Below, in pieces: positions 1 through 6,156 of a DNA stretch of 10,073 nucleotides. Origin of the DNA: Methylomarinum sp964474415 (GTDB taxonomy: Bacteria; Pseudomonadota; Gammaproteobacteria; Methylococcales; Methylomonadaceae); contig CAYYSO010000089.1 in NCBI GenBank assembly GCA_964474415.1, positions 1 through 10,073 of the forward strand, written 5' to 3'. The notes under the pieces are model-generated. The model was not told the origin of the DNA and made no database searches. It was given only the letters and a program-made list of their open reading frames with translations. The position numbers and the translations under genes are program-made. Position 1 is the first letter of the stretch, and each line of letters opens with the position of its first letter.

Positions 1-152
1 AATTTAAACCCGGTTGTCATGAATTTACCCTGGATAACAAACCACCCGGCTACCGCATTCTTGACCTTTATCCTGACGGCACCATACAATCGGAAGTTTT
101 TTGGCTGCCAGGACATCTAGCCGAACTGAATTTCAGCTCACATAGTTATTGA
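1..152 (+). CDS. cpdA: 3',5'-cyclic-AMP phosphodiesterase CpdA-like, C-terminal fragment
   Basis: Only the last 49 codons are present; the first complete codon is at 3 and the stop TGA is at 150-152. The gene begins upstream of the window. The fragment reads FKPGCHEFTLDN, then PPGYR, then LDLYPDGTI. From memory this is the typical end of the CpdA/Icc metallophosphoesterase family, where a QFKP segment is followed by a substrate-cap region with PGYR and a closing strand with DGTI. CpdA hydrolyses cAMP to AMP in the cytoplasm and so tunes CRP-dependent regulation. The metal-binding motifs would lie upstream and cannot be checked. It is convergent with rppH, with 70 bp between the stops and no strong terminator hairpin. 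The assignment rests on a short C-terminal match. Confidence 0.7.
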   Translation, partial: FKPGCHEFTLDNKPPGYRILDLYPDGTIQSEVFWLPGHLAELNFSSHSY

Positions 153-222
153 CCTATTGCTGCAACGCCGAAGACGGACAAAAAGACCACCGAGAATGCA
201 CAAGTTATAAAATCTCCATTCC

Positions 223-744
223 TTAGGAGCTTGTTCGAGATAAATAACCTTCAGCCTTTACCGGCACACCATCAGAAGTCAACATTGCCCCCAACTCAAT
301 CATTGCCTTGCGATAAACCTTGCGTTTAAAATAAACAACATCTTTTAGCGGGTGCCAATACTCTACCCATTTCCAGCCATCGAATTCCTGCTTATGCCCG
401 CAATCAAAACGTACATTGGATTCATCTGTCAGCATCCGCAAAATAAACCAAATCTGCTTCTGGCCGATACACAAAGGCACTGATTTTTTACGAATATAGC
501 GTTCAGGTAATTTATAACGTAACCAATAACGGGTACGTCCAATTAACTGAACATGTTCAGCCTTAAGCCCTGTTTCTTCCCACAATTCTCGATACATCGC
601 TGTTTCCGGGTCTTCATTACAATCTATTCCACCTTGCGGAAATTGCCATGAGTTTGCACCTTTTCGTTTTGCCCAGAAAACACGACCCTCGTCATTGCAA
701 AGGATAATCCCGACATTCGGCCGGTATCCTTTTGAGTCAATCAT
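223..744 (-). CDS. rppH: RNA pyrophosphohydrolase (Nudix hydrolase)
   Basis: Cytoplasmic enzyme that removes pyrophosphate from the 5' triphosphate end of RNAs, which opens them to RNase E decay. The protein is 173 residues, close to the 176 of E. coli RppH. It starts MIDSKGYRPNVGIIL, the usual RppH N-terminus. The Nudix box is complete: G38, E44, then REL-W-EETGL at 52-60, matching GX5EX7REUXEEXGU with the metal-binding glutamates E53, E56 and E57. The WQFPQGGI segment just before it is the RppH type, not MutT. The C-terminal tail after about residue 155 is variable, as in the family. The gene is divergent from the HAD gene, an arrangement I also recall next to rppH in Pseudomonas. An AGG about 8 nt before the ATG is a weak ribosome site. 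The leader carries three tandem AGTC units (about 759-770, + strand). Confidence 0.95.
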   Translation of the reverse strand: MIDSKGYRPNVGIILCNDEGRVFWAKRKGANSWQFPQGGIDCNEDPETAMYRELWEETGLKAEHVQLIGRTRYWLRYKLPERYIRKKSVPLCIGQKQIWFILRMLTDESNVRFDCGHKQEFDGWKWVEYWHPLKDVVYFKRKVYRKAMIELGAMLTSDGVPVKAEGYLSRTSS

Positions 745-797
745 GTAAAAACCTGTCTAGTCAGTCAGTCTGTTTTTAACCGTTCGTGAATGGTAAA

Positions 798-803
798 ATT
801 ATA
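798..803 (-). promoter_or_regulatory. Possible -10 box for rppH
   Basis: A perfect TATAAT lies on the minus strand about 54 bp before the rppH start codon. No good -35 hexamer sits 16-18 bp upstream, so only the -10 is supported. The 157 bp between rppH and the divergent HAD gene must hold promoters for both; I see no convincing pair for the HAD gene. Confidence 0.35.
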
Positions 804-901
804 AAAACAGCCCAATCATTAAAATTATTGTCGTCATTGTTCCATAAATAGGTAACAGACGCTATAGCACTACACATTTATTTACGACAACAGGTTTCAA
901 C

Positions 902-1558
902 GTGAGTTTAGCGATTTTTGATTTAGATAACACCCTCATTGCAGATGATAGTGATTTTTTGTGGGGCCAGTTTCTGGTCAATCAGGGTATCGTCGACAAA
1001 GACCACTACGAACAAGCTAACAGCAAATTTTATGAAGATTACAAACAAGGCAGGCTGGATATTGTCGAGTTTCTTGATTTTTCTCTGGCGCCCTTAGCCA
1101 AAAATGATGCTGAGCAGCTTTTTCAGTGGCGTAAGCAATTTATCGAGGAAGTTATTAGCCCTATACTATTGCAACCTGCCAGGGATCTGGTCAACAAACA
1201 CAGAGAACAGGGTGATACTTTATTAGTGATTACGGCCACCAATCGTTTTGTGACTGAACCCATTGTAAAACTTTACGGTATCGATAATTTGCTGGCAACT
1301 ACACCCGAGTTTATCGATGGTCAATATACCGGAAAATTCATTGGCACGCCTTGTTTCCAGAGTGGCAAAGTCACACTGTTACAGGAGTGGTTAAAAGAAT
1401 CAGAGGAAACCATGGAAAACAGTTGGTTTTACAGTGATTCACATAACGATTTAGCGTTACTAAAACTGGTTGAAAATCCGGTTGCCGTTGATCCGGATGA
1501 TACGCTGCGAAATTATGCCCGACAGACCAACTGGCCGGTAATCAGTTTGCGGGGATAA
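902..1558 (+). CDS. HAD-superfamily subfamily IB hydrolase (SerB-like phosphatase)
   Basis: A 218-residue cytoplasmic phosphatase-type protein of the haloacid dehalogenase superfamily, subfamily IB (the phosphoserine-phosphatase-like group, including Caulobacter CicA). All four catalytic motifs are visible. Motif I is FDLDNTL with nucleophile D7 and general acid/base D9. Motif II is T111 in VITATN. Motif III is K156. Motif IV is YSDSHNDL with metal-binding D179 and D183. The helical cap (about 20-90) sits between motifs I and II, as expected for subfamily IB. The start is GTG at 902: it gives the standard N-terminus of the family (MSLAIFDLDNTL), and no ATG lies in a better place. An AGG about 8 nt upstream is a weak ribosome site. 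The natural substrate is not evident from sequence, so I do not call it serB. Confidence 0.9.
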   Translation: MSLAIFDLDNTLIADDSDFLWGQFLVNQGIVDKDHYEQANSKFYEDYKQGRLDIVEFLDFSLAPLAKNDAEQLFQWRKQFIEEVISPILLQPARDLVNKHREQGDTLLVITATNRFVTEPIVKLYGIDNLLATTPEFIDGQYTGKFIGTPCFQSGKVTLLQEWLKESEETMENSWFYSDSHNDLALLKLVENPVAVDPDDTLRNYARQTNWPVISLRG

Positions 1559-1704
1559 CAATCTCTATCCTTGTTTGCTGATGACCAGAAATCTGAAAGA
1601 GCAGTCTTCAGTTCGATTGGGGAGCATAATAATTAGCCCGCCTAATCTCGTTGATGCTAATAGAGGAATTTCTACTGAAAGCCTTTACAATAAAACCCCA
1701 CCAT

Positions 1705-1935
1705 TCATTTCTTCCTGATAAAAAAAATCTGCTGCTCAGGCTCTTTAATAAATTCAATAATCTGATGCCCAACCTGTTCGGTATAAACCCCAAAGTCCAG
1801 ATGAGCCGCCGGATCAGTTGCAATAACTTTTACCACTTCACCACTGGCCATATCCATTAGGGCTTTCTTCAGGCGCAACAAAGGCAATGGACAGTTTAAA
1901 CCACTGGCATCGACTTCTATATCAAACTCAAACAT
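1705..1935 (-). CDS. TusA-family sulfur carrier / sulfurtransferase
   Basis: A 76-residue protein with the TusA (SirA/YhhP-like) fold. It has the N-terminal strand leading to DASGLNCPLPLL, with C15 as the persulfide-bearing cysteine, then the amphipathic helix RLKKALMDM. The mid-protein segment GEVVKVIATDPAA and the closing strand IFFIRKK are also typical. Such proteins carry sulfane sulfur between enzymes in the cytoplasm, for tRNA thiolation, cofactor synthesis or sulfur oxidation. The motif here is CPLP, whereas E. coli TusA has CPEP, so this may be a paralogous subgroup rather than the tRNA 2-thiouridine protein; I leave the symbol blank. It is divergent from cysG, whose product makes the sulfite/nitrite reductase cofactor. 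No clear Shine-Dalgarno sequence precedes the ATG and no terminator follows the stop. Confidence 0.88.
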   Translation of the reverse strand: MFEFDIEVDASGLNCPLPLLRLKKALMDMASGEVVKVIATDPAAHLDFGVYTEQVGHQIIEFIKEPEQQIFFIRKK

Positions 1936-1970
1936 AAAATCTTAAAATTTTCCAAACGTCAAAAAAAGTG

Positions 1971-1998
1971 CTTATAGTCTTCGCGGATGATATTTTAG
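1971..1998 (-). promoter_or_regulatory. Possible promoter of the TusA-family gene at the palindrome's left end
   Basis: On the minus strand TATAAG (1971-1976) matches the -10 consensus at five of six positions and lies about 36 bp before the start codon. Sixteen bases upstream, CTAAAA (1993-1998) matches the -35 consensus at only three positions. The -35 candidate is inside the left arm of the long palindrome and the -10 is at its edge. Confidence 0.3.
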
Positions 1999-2139
1999 TA
2001 TTCAGGGGCGAGATATTGGCTGGAGAACAAGGTGGAAAAGCAACGCTCTAGTTCACATTCTACAGCAAGGTTTTCCAACGCCGCTATCCACCCAATAGTG
2101 CGTGCACTGAGGACTGAAATATCATGTGCGGAAAGTATA
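1973..2139. repeat. Long imperfect palindrome (foldback element), possibly MITE-like
   Basis: The whole stretch folds back on itself around an 8-nt loop at 2052-2059. Paired blocks from outside in are: tata 1973-1976 with 2136-2139; atgatattt 1987-1995 with aaatatcat 2117-2125, the longest run; tcag 2002-2005 with ctga 2107-2110; tattgg 2014-2019 with ccaata 2092-2097; tgga 2021-2024 with tcca 2087-2090; tggaaaa 2033-2039 with ttttcca 2071-2077; and gctctag 2045-2051 with ctacagc 2060-2066 (one mismatch). Several gaps are G.T wobbles; by eye roughly 70 percent of the arms pair. No open reading frame of note lies inside. The size and terminal inverted repeats suit a non-autonomous miniature element. 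A structured RNA or a large protein-binding palindrome are alternatives. The hairpin is seen in the sequence; its nature is inference. Confidence 0.75.
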
Positions 2140-2143
2140 TAAT
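2114..2143 (+). promoter_or_regulatory. Probable cysG promoter at the palindrome's right end
   Basis: A perfect TATAAT (2138-2143) lies 37 bp before the cysG ATG. Eighteen bases upstream is CTGAAA (2114-2119), which matches TTGACA at four of six positions. The -35 candidate lies inside the right arm of the palindrome and the -10 overlaps its outer edge, so the leader of cysG would be about 30 nt and would exclude the hairpin. Confidence 0.5.
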
Positions 2144-2180
2144 ACCACTCTCAGTAATTTGCGAGTATTAAACCTAAAAA

Positions 2181-3563
2181 ATGGATTACTTCCCCCTCTT
2201 TTTGAAACTGCAAGATCAAGATTGTCTGGTTGTCGGAGCCGGCGAAATTGCTGCTCGTAAAATCGATCTGTTATCCAGAGCAGGAGCCAATATCACTGTG
2301 GTTGCCAACGAAGTTTCCGCTTCAGTTGCTGATTTGGCTACGAAGCATACACTATTCATCAAGCAAAAATCATTTGAAGAATCAGACCTGTCAGGCAAGT
2401 GTCTGGTAGTTTCTGCAACAAATAATAATGTTACCAATATTAAGGTTGCTCAATTAGCCAGGCAACGCAACATTCTAATCAACGTGGTGGATAATCCTGA
2501 ACTATGCAGCTTTATTTTTCCAGCGATCATCGACCGCTCACCGGTTATCGCCGCCGTGTCTTCGGGGGGGGCATCCCCGGTTCTTGCCAGACTGTTAAGA
2601 GCTAAAATTGAAAGTACAATATCCCCGGCTTATGGACAATTGGCTCAATTAGCCGGCAAATTCAGAAACGCTGTCAAGCAGCAGATTAAAGAACCTTCAC
2701 AGCGCCGGATTTTCTGGGAAAAGATACTATATGGAAGCACTGCTGAGCTGGTTTTTTCCGGCAAAAACCAGGAAGCAGAACAACAACTGCAATCTGTACT
2801 TGCCGACACTCCCAACAATCAAAACCAAGGTGAAGTTTACCTGGTAGGTGCTGGACCCGGTGATCCTGACTTACTGACATTCCGAGCATTAAGACTGATG
2901 CAACAGGCCGATGTTATTGTCTATGACCGCCTGGTTTCCAGCGAAATCCTTGATCTTGCCCGCCGTGATTCAGAAAGAATTTATGTTGGCAAGCAAAGAA
3001 ACAACCATACTTTACCTCAGGAATCCATTAACGAACTATTGGCAAAGCTTGCACAAGCTGGAAAACGTGTTGTCAGGCTAAAAGGCGGAGACCCGTTTAT
3101 ATTTGGTCGAGGTGGAGAAGAACTTGAAACACTCATGCAACAAGGCATTCATTTTCAAGTTGTACCAGGCATTACTGCGGCAGCAGGATGTGCCAGCTAT
3201 GCGGGCATTCCGTTAACGCACCGTGATCACGCTCAATCCTGTACTTTTGTGACAGGCCATTTGAAGGACGGGTCAATTAACTTGAACTGGCAACAACTGG
3301 CAGCGCCAAATCAAACCATTGTTATTTATATGGGACTCATCGGTTTAAAAAAAATCTGTCAATCCCTGATCGAACATGGTTGCCCGGCAACCCACCCCAT
3401 CGCCATAGTTCAACAAGGCACCACCAAAAACCAACGGGTTATTATTGGAACATTGGCAACCTTACCAGAATTGGTAAATAACGAAGATCTAAAACCACCG
3501 ACTTTAATTATTGTCGGCACCGTTGTCTCGCTACATAAACAACTCGACTGGTTTAAAAAATGA
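2181..3563 (+). CDS. cysG: Sirohaem synthase, trifunctional CysG
   Basis: Makes sirohaem from uroporphyrinogen III in the cytoplasm through two SAM-dependent methylations, an NAD-dependent oxidation and iron insertion. The 460-residue length matches the full fusion. The N-terminal dehydrogenase/chelatase half (about 1-150) has the nucleotide loop VVGAGEIAARK at 17-27, the shared catalytic aspartate D104 in NVVDNPE, and VSSGGASPVLARLLR, whose S128 aligns with the phosphorylated serine of Salmonella CysG. A linker (about 150-215) leads to the methyltransferase half. That half has VGAGPGDPDLLT at 222-233, D249 in VYDRLVS, K271 in VGK, RLKGGDPFIFGRGGEE at 299-314, PGITAA at 329-334 and M384 in YMGL. 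These correspond to the residues implicated in Salmonella CysG. No Shine-Dalgarno sequence is obvious before the ATG. The stop overlaps the next gene by 4 nt. Confidence 0.97.
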   Translation: MDYFPLFLKLQDQDCLVVGAGEIAARKIDLLSRAGANITVVANEVSASVADLATKHTLFIKQKSFEESDLSGKCLVVSATNNNVTNIKVAQLARQRNILINVVDNPELCSFIFPAIIDRSPVIAAVSSGGASPVLARLLRAKIESTISPAYGQLAQLAGKFRNAVKQQIKEPSQRRIFWEKILYGSTAELVFSGKNQEAEQQLQSVLADTPNNQNQGEVYLVGAGPGDPDLLTFRALRLMQQADVIVYDRLVSSEILDLARRDSERIYVGKQRNNHTLPQESINELLAKLAQAGKRVVRLKGGDPFIFGRGGEELETLMQQGIHFQVVPGITAAAGCASYAGIPLTHRDHAQSCTFVTGHLKDGSINLNWQQLAAPNQTIVIYMGLIGLKKICQSLIEHGCPATHPIAIVQQGTTKNQRVIIGTLATLPELVNNEDLKPPTLIIVGTVVSLHKQLDWFKK

Positions 3564-4525
3564 AAATAAGCATAACGCCATACAAGCTGTCTGTTTTATT
3601 GATTTTCCTACTCGCTCTTAGTGCTTGCGATTTAACGGAAAAACCCGAAAAAACCACTGTACTCGCTGAAAATGGAGTTTTCTCAGCCAACCTGTCAGAA
3701 CACTATGCTTTAATCGGCACGCTGACAGGTCATGCTGAATTATGGAAACTAAAACCGAAATCACTGCTACACAAATGGCAACATACTGATGAAAATAATG
3801 GTGTCATCGCTGTCGATATTTCCACTCAGGAAGAATATGCCGTTACCGCAGAAAAAAATTCCATTGCATGGTGGCGTATCAGTGACGGCATGTTACTGTC
3901 TGTTTGGAGTTTGCCTGATATTTTCAGTGTCAGTATTTCTCCTGACGGTCAATATGCCCTGGTCGGATTGGCAGATAAAGCCATCTACCTTGCCCTGCAA
4001 TATGGTAAAACCCTGTATGCATTCAAACATAAAGATACTGTATTGGTTACTGATCTGTCTGATAGTGGTCATTATGCCGTAACCGGCTCTGAAGACTACA
4101 CTGCCAAGCTCTGGGATTTATCCACAGGCGAATTGAAACATAGCTGGCAGCATGATAATAAATTATCCACCGTAGCTATAAGTCATAATGATAAATATGT
4201 GTTAACAAATGCTGCATTAAGCCTGACCCGTCTGTGGAAAGTTTCTTCCGGTAAATTACATAAACAAATTGGTCCTGAACGCATTACTCTATCGTCAGTA
4301 GCTTTTTCCAGCAATGATAAATATTTGCTGGCAGGCCACATATCTCAACGGATTGATTTATGGACAGTTCCCACAGGAAAACTCATTAAATTCTGGCGGC
4401 CTAAAAAAGCAGAACAGTGGCGCCCTACTGCAGCTACAATTTTGGCATTAGAGTTTGTCAACAAAAACAAAAAATTTAACAGTATTGCGACTAATGGCTA
4501 CCTGCAAAGATGGAAAATAAAATAA
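3560..4525 (+). CDS. WD40-type beta-propeller lipoprotein
   Basis: A 321-residue protein translationally coupled to cysG through an ATGA overlap. The N-terminus is a lipoprotein signal: positive start, hydrophobic stretch about 10-20, then lipobox LSAC with the lipidated cysteine C23. Aspartate follows at +2, which in E. coli marks retention in the inner membrane. The rest is built of propeller repeats, each with a short strand, a turn and an aromatic-rich strand. Seven units end near LWKLKPKS, WWRISDGM, LALQYGKT, LWDLSTGE, LWKVSSGK, LWTVPTGK and RWKIK. The fourth (AVTGSEDYTAKLWDL) is closest to the WD consensus. Seven units would close one propeller, exposed to the periplasm. No enzyme motif is visible, so a scaffolding or assembly role is likely. 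The pairing with cysG hints at envelope redox enzyme maturation, but this is only inferred. Confidence 0.85.
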   Translation: MKISITPYKLSVLLIFLLALSACDLTEKPEKTTVLAENGVFSANLSEHYALIGTLTGHAELWKLKPKSLLHKWQHTDENNGVIAVDISTQEEYAVTAEKNSIAWWRISDGMLLSVWSLPDIFSVSISPDGQYALVGLADKAIYLALQYGKTLYAFKHKDTVLVTDLSDSGHYAVTGSEDYTAKLWDLSTGELKHSWQHDNKLSTVAISHNDKYVLTNAALSLTRLWKVSSGKLHKQIGPERITLSSVAFSSNDKYLLAGHISQRIDLWTVPTGKLIKFWRPKKAEQWRPTAATILALEFVNKNKKFNSIATNGYLQRWKIK

Positions 4526-4601
4526 ACTAGATTCAGTTATTATTCAGTGTAAATTGCGATAATTTATTTACAGAAAGGAAGATGAATTTTTACAAAATAG
4601 A

Positions 4602-4630
4602 TTGAGTTTTTATTAAAAATCGCCTATCCT
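4602..4630 (+). promoter_or_regulatory. Probable promoter of the cytochrome c gene
   Basis: TTGAGT (4602-4607) and TATCCT (4625-4630) are separated by exactly 17 bp and each match the sigma-70 consensus at four of six positions. This gives a leader of roughly 75 nt. Within the leader, ctgca at 4662-4666 and tgcag at 4677-4681 form a small 5-bp inverted repeat. A 7-bp inverted repeat (gaaagga 4573-4579 with tcctttc 4627-4633) spans the promoter. Either could bind a regulator but both are short. Confidence 0.4.
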
Positions 4631-4710
4631 TTCCGAGTTTATTTTTAATCCGATTGTATATCTGCAGTTTCTGATATGCAGTACTTCTTTAATCACAGTG
4701 AGAGTTCAAA

Positions 4711-5046
4711 ATGAAGAAATCATTAGGTTTATTAGCAGGTGTTGCTTTAATCGCTTTAAGCGGTCAGGCTTTAGCCGATGAAAAATTAAAAGTTGGTAAA
4801 AAAATCTATGACCGCGCTTTCGGACGTGGTTGCGGTGCTTGCCATGATATCTCTTCCAATCCACAATTGAGAGAATTAATCAAAGCAGGCGAATTAGATA
4901 AAGCAAAATTCGCACAAGTCCTGAAAGAAGGTAAAAACGGAATGCCTAAAGCTATGGCTGCAATCATGGCTGTTGGCCCTGTTAAAAAAGCTGGTTACTC
5001 TGAAGATGAAGCCATTGACGCTGTATACCAGTACTTAAGCAAATAA
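4711..5046 (+). CDS. Secreted monohaem cytochrome c (class I, c5-like)
   Basis: A 111-residue periplasmic electron carrier. The signal peptide runs MKKSLGLLAGVALIALSGQALA, with cleavage expected after A22, leaving a mature protein of about 89 residues. One haem site, CGACH, gives thioether cysteines C41 and C44 and axial H45; the likely second axial ligand is M78 in NGMPKAM. The C-terminal helix with EDEAIDAVYQYLSK is the usual last helix that packs on the haem edge. Size and layout resemble short class I cytochromes such as c5 and c555, but the redox partners cannot be read from the sequence. The gene seems monocistronic, with its own promoter upstream and a strong terminator 22 bp after the stop. 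The bases before the ATG (gtgagag) give a modest ribosome site. Confidence 0.92.
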   Translation: MKKSLGLLAGVALIALSGQALADEKLKVGKKIYDRAFGRGCGACHDISSNPQLRELIKAGELDKAKFAQVLKEGKNGMPKAMAAIMAVGPVKKAGYSEDEAIDAVYQYLSK

Positions 5047-5068
5047 GTTTGGTTTTTGTTCAATACAT

Positions 5069-5104
5069 AAAAAAGCCGCTCTCATTTGAGAGCGGCTTTT
5101 TTTT
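5069..5104. terminator. Strong, probably bidirectional intrinsic terminator
   Basis: A perfect 9-bp GC-rich stem, gccgctctc (5075-5083) with gagagcggc (5088-5096), closes on the 4-nt loop attt. It is followed by eight T's, and six A's precede it, so the minus strand also ends in a U-tract. It terminates the cytochrome gene on the plus strand. It lies 65 bp beyond the stop of the convergent membrane-protein gene, so it can serve both. Confidence 0.95.
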
Positions 5105-5169
5105 GCCGAATAAAAAATAATCAACTTGTTTTATGGTGCGTCACTATTACTCTTTCAGTCAACACAACA

Positions 5170-5784
5170 CTATTTCTTTTGACCCAAATAATTGCGATGA
5201 CCATGGTAGTTTAACCGAAATCGATTACGCAACCAGAATCCCGCAATGGCGGCAATCATTAAACCACAAGAGGCAAATGTAAGATAAATCAGATTTTTCA
5301 GATGGGTAACTTCCTGTATTAAATTTTCATTAACCTGATTATTAAGTCTGACCCGGGGCGGCTCGGAATATGAACGCAAAAATTTCACATCATTTTTTAA
5401 ATCTTCGATAGTACCCAGTGAATCTGAAACACTCCCTACTCTGATACTCTCTTCCAGAGCTCTGAGTTTACTTTCAATCGAACCACTGACCAAACCGACC
5501 AACTGACTCTTTAAGGTATTAATTTCAGCTGATAAAACCGGATTTTGTACCGCATAGACCGCCGTCGGGACTCCTTGTCGCCTTTCAACCTGTTCAACAA
5601 GATCAAAATCCGGAAGAACCAAAAAACCAAGGATAAAAACCAACAGCATTAATGTAAAAACCAGCATCAACAGCATTCTGTTAGCCTTTACCAACCCCTG
5701 GTGCTGAGGCGCATCCTGAAGAATTACAACTTCACGTCCTTTGGCATTAATGACTTCGGGATCAATCTTTCGCATATTGCTCAT
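5170..5784 (-). CDS. Unknown membrane protein with two transmembrane helices and a periplasmic helical domain
   Basis: I do not recognise this 204-residue protein. It has a charged cytoplasmic N-terminus (1-36), a first membrane helix at about 37-57 and a loop of about 105 residues. That loop is rich in leucine, glutamate and serine and probably forms helices or a short coiled coil (85-165). A second membrane helix spans about 165-184, and the tail is strongly basic (RNRFRLNYHGHRNYL). The positive-inside rule places both ends in the cytoplasm and the loop in the periplasm. There are no cysteine pairs, metal motifs or catalytic signatures. Start choice is uncertain: the ATG at 5784 has no Shine-Dalgarno sequence, while ATG at 5775 (M4) is preceded by gagc. 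A two-helix, coiled-coil layout resembles assembly or scaffold proteins, but no family is claimed. It appears monocistronic. Confidence 0.75.
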   Translation of the reverse strand: MSNMRKIDPEVINAKGREVVILQDAPQHQGLVKANRMLLMLVFTLMLLVFILGFLVLPDFDLVEQVERRQGVPTAVYAVQNPVLSAEINTLKSQLVGLVSGSIESKLRALEESIRVGSVSDSLGTIEDLKNDVKFLRSYSEPPRVRLNNQVNENLIQEVTHLKNLIYLTFASCGLMIAAIAGFWLRNRFRLNYHGHRNYLGQKK

Positions 5785-6156
5785 TAATTATATTTATATT
5801 GGAACCCAATTAGCACCAAGTTCCGATTGCAAGCACTTTTACCCTTCCAGCTAATCTACTTTATTGCCAGATATTTTAATATCAAAATGCATTAAAACTT
5901 TTATTATACAAGCTAAATAAAAAATTTCCTGTATTTTTACATTACCCGCTGACAACCCACTTTTAATTAGCTCACTGCACTGCTTATGATATTCAAACAC
6001 CTTCTCAAAAAACAGGCTTTCAACTTAAGTCTGAACAGCGCTTGTGTAAGGTTTGCATCGCATCCGGCCTGCAAAACAAGGGATGTAATGCGTTTATCTC
6101 GTTTAAAGTTGAGCTTAAAACAGCAAAACTCTGAACACCTGAATAGTTATGGCAAT
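5785..6156. other. Gene-free stretch between argG and the unknown membrane protein
   Basis: About 370 bp with no convincing gene. It holds the 3' flank of argG and the 5' flank of the membrane-protein gene, both on the minus strand. A perfect minus-strand TATAAT lies at 5903-5908, about 120 bp before that gene, but without a good -35. A near-perfect 14-bp palindrome, gatatt-tt-aatatc, is at 5870-5883, between the -10 and the start codon, and could be an operator. A 6-bp inverted repeat (tttgca 6052-6057 with tgcaaa 6070-6075) is too weak to call a terminator. No tRNA or other known RNA is evident. Confidence 0.5.

Noticed and set aside
153..240. Inverted repeats (acaag/cttgt around ctcc/ggag) near the rppH stop as a shared terminator
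   Set aside because: The stems are short and interrupted, one part lies inside the rppH coding region, and no T-run follows on either strand.
1608..1823. Minus-strand open frame of 71 codons overlapping the TusA-family gene
   Set aside because: It overlaps the well-supported TusA-family gene in another frame for most of its length, and the rest has no recognisable protein character.
6045..6072. Minus-strand ggccggatgcg resembling one half of an enterobacterial REP sequence
   Set aside because: The second, inverted half is missing and the match is too short to mean more than chance.
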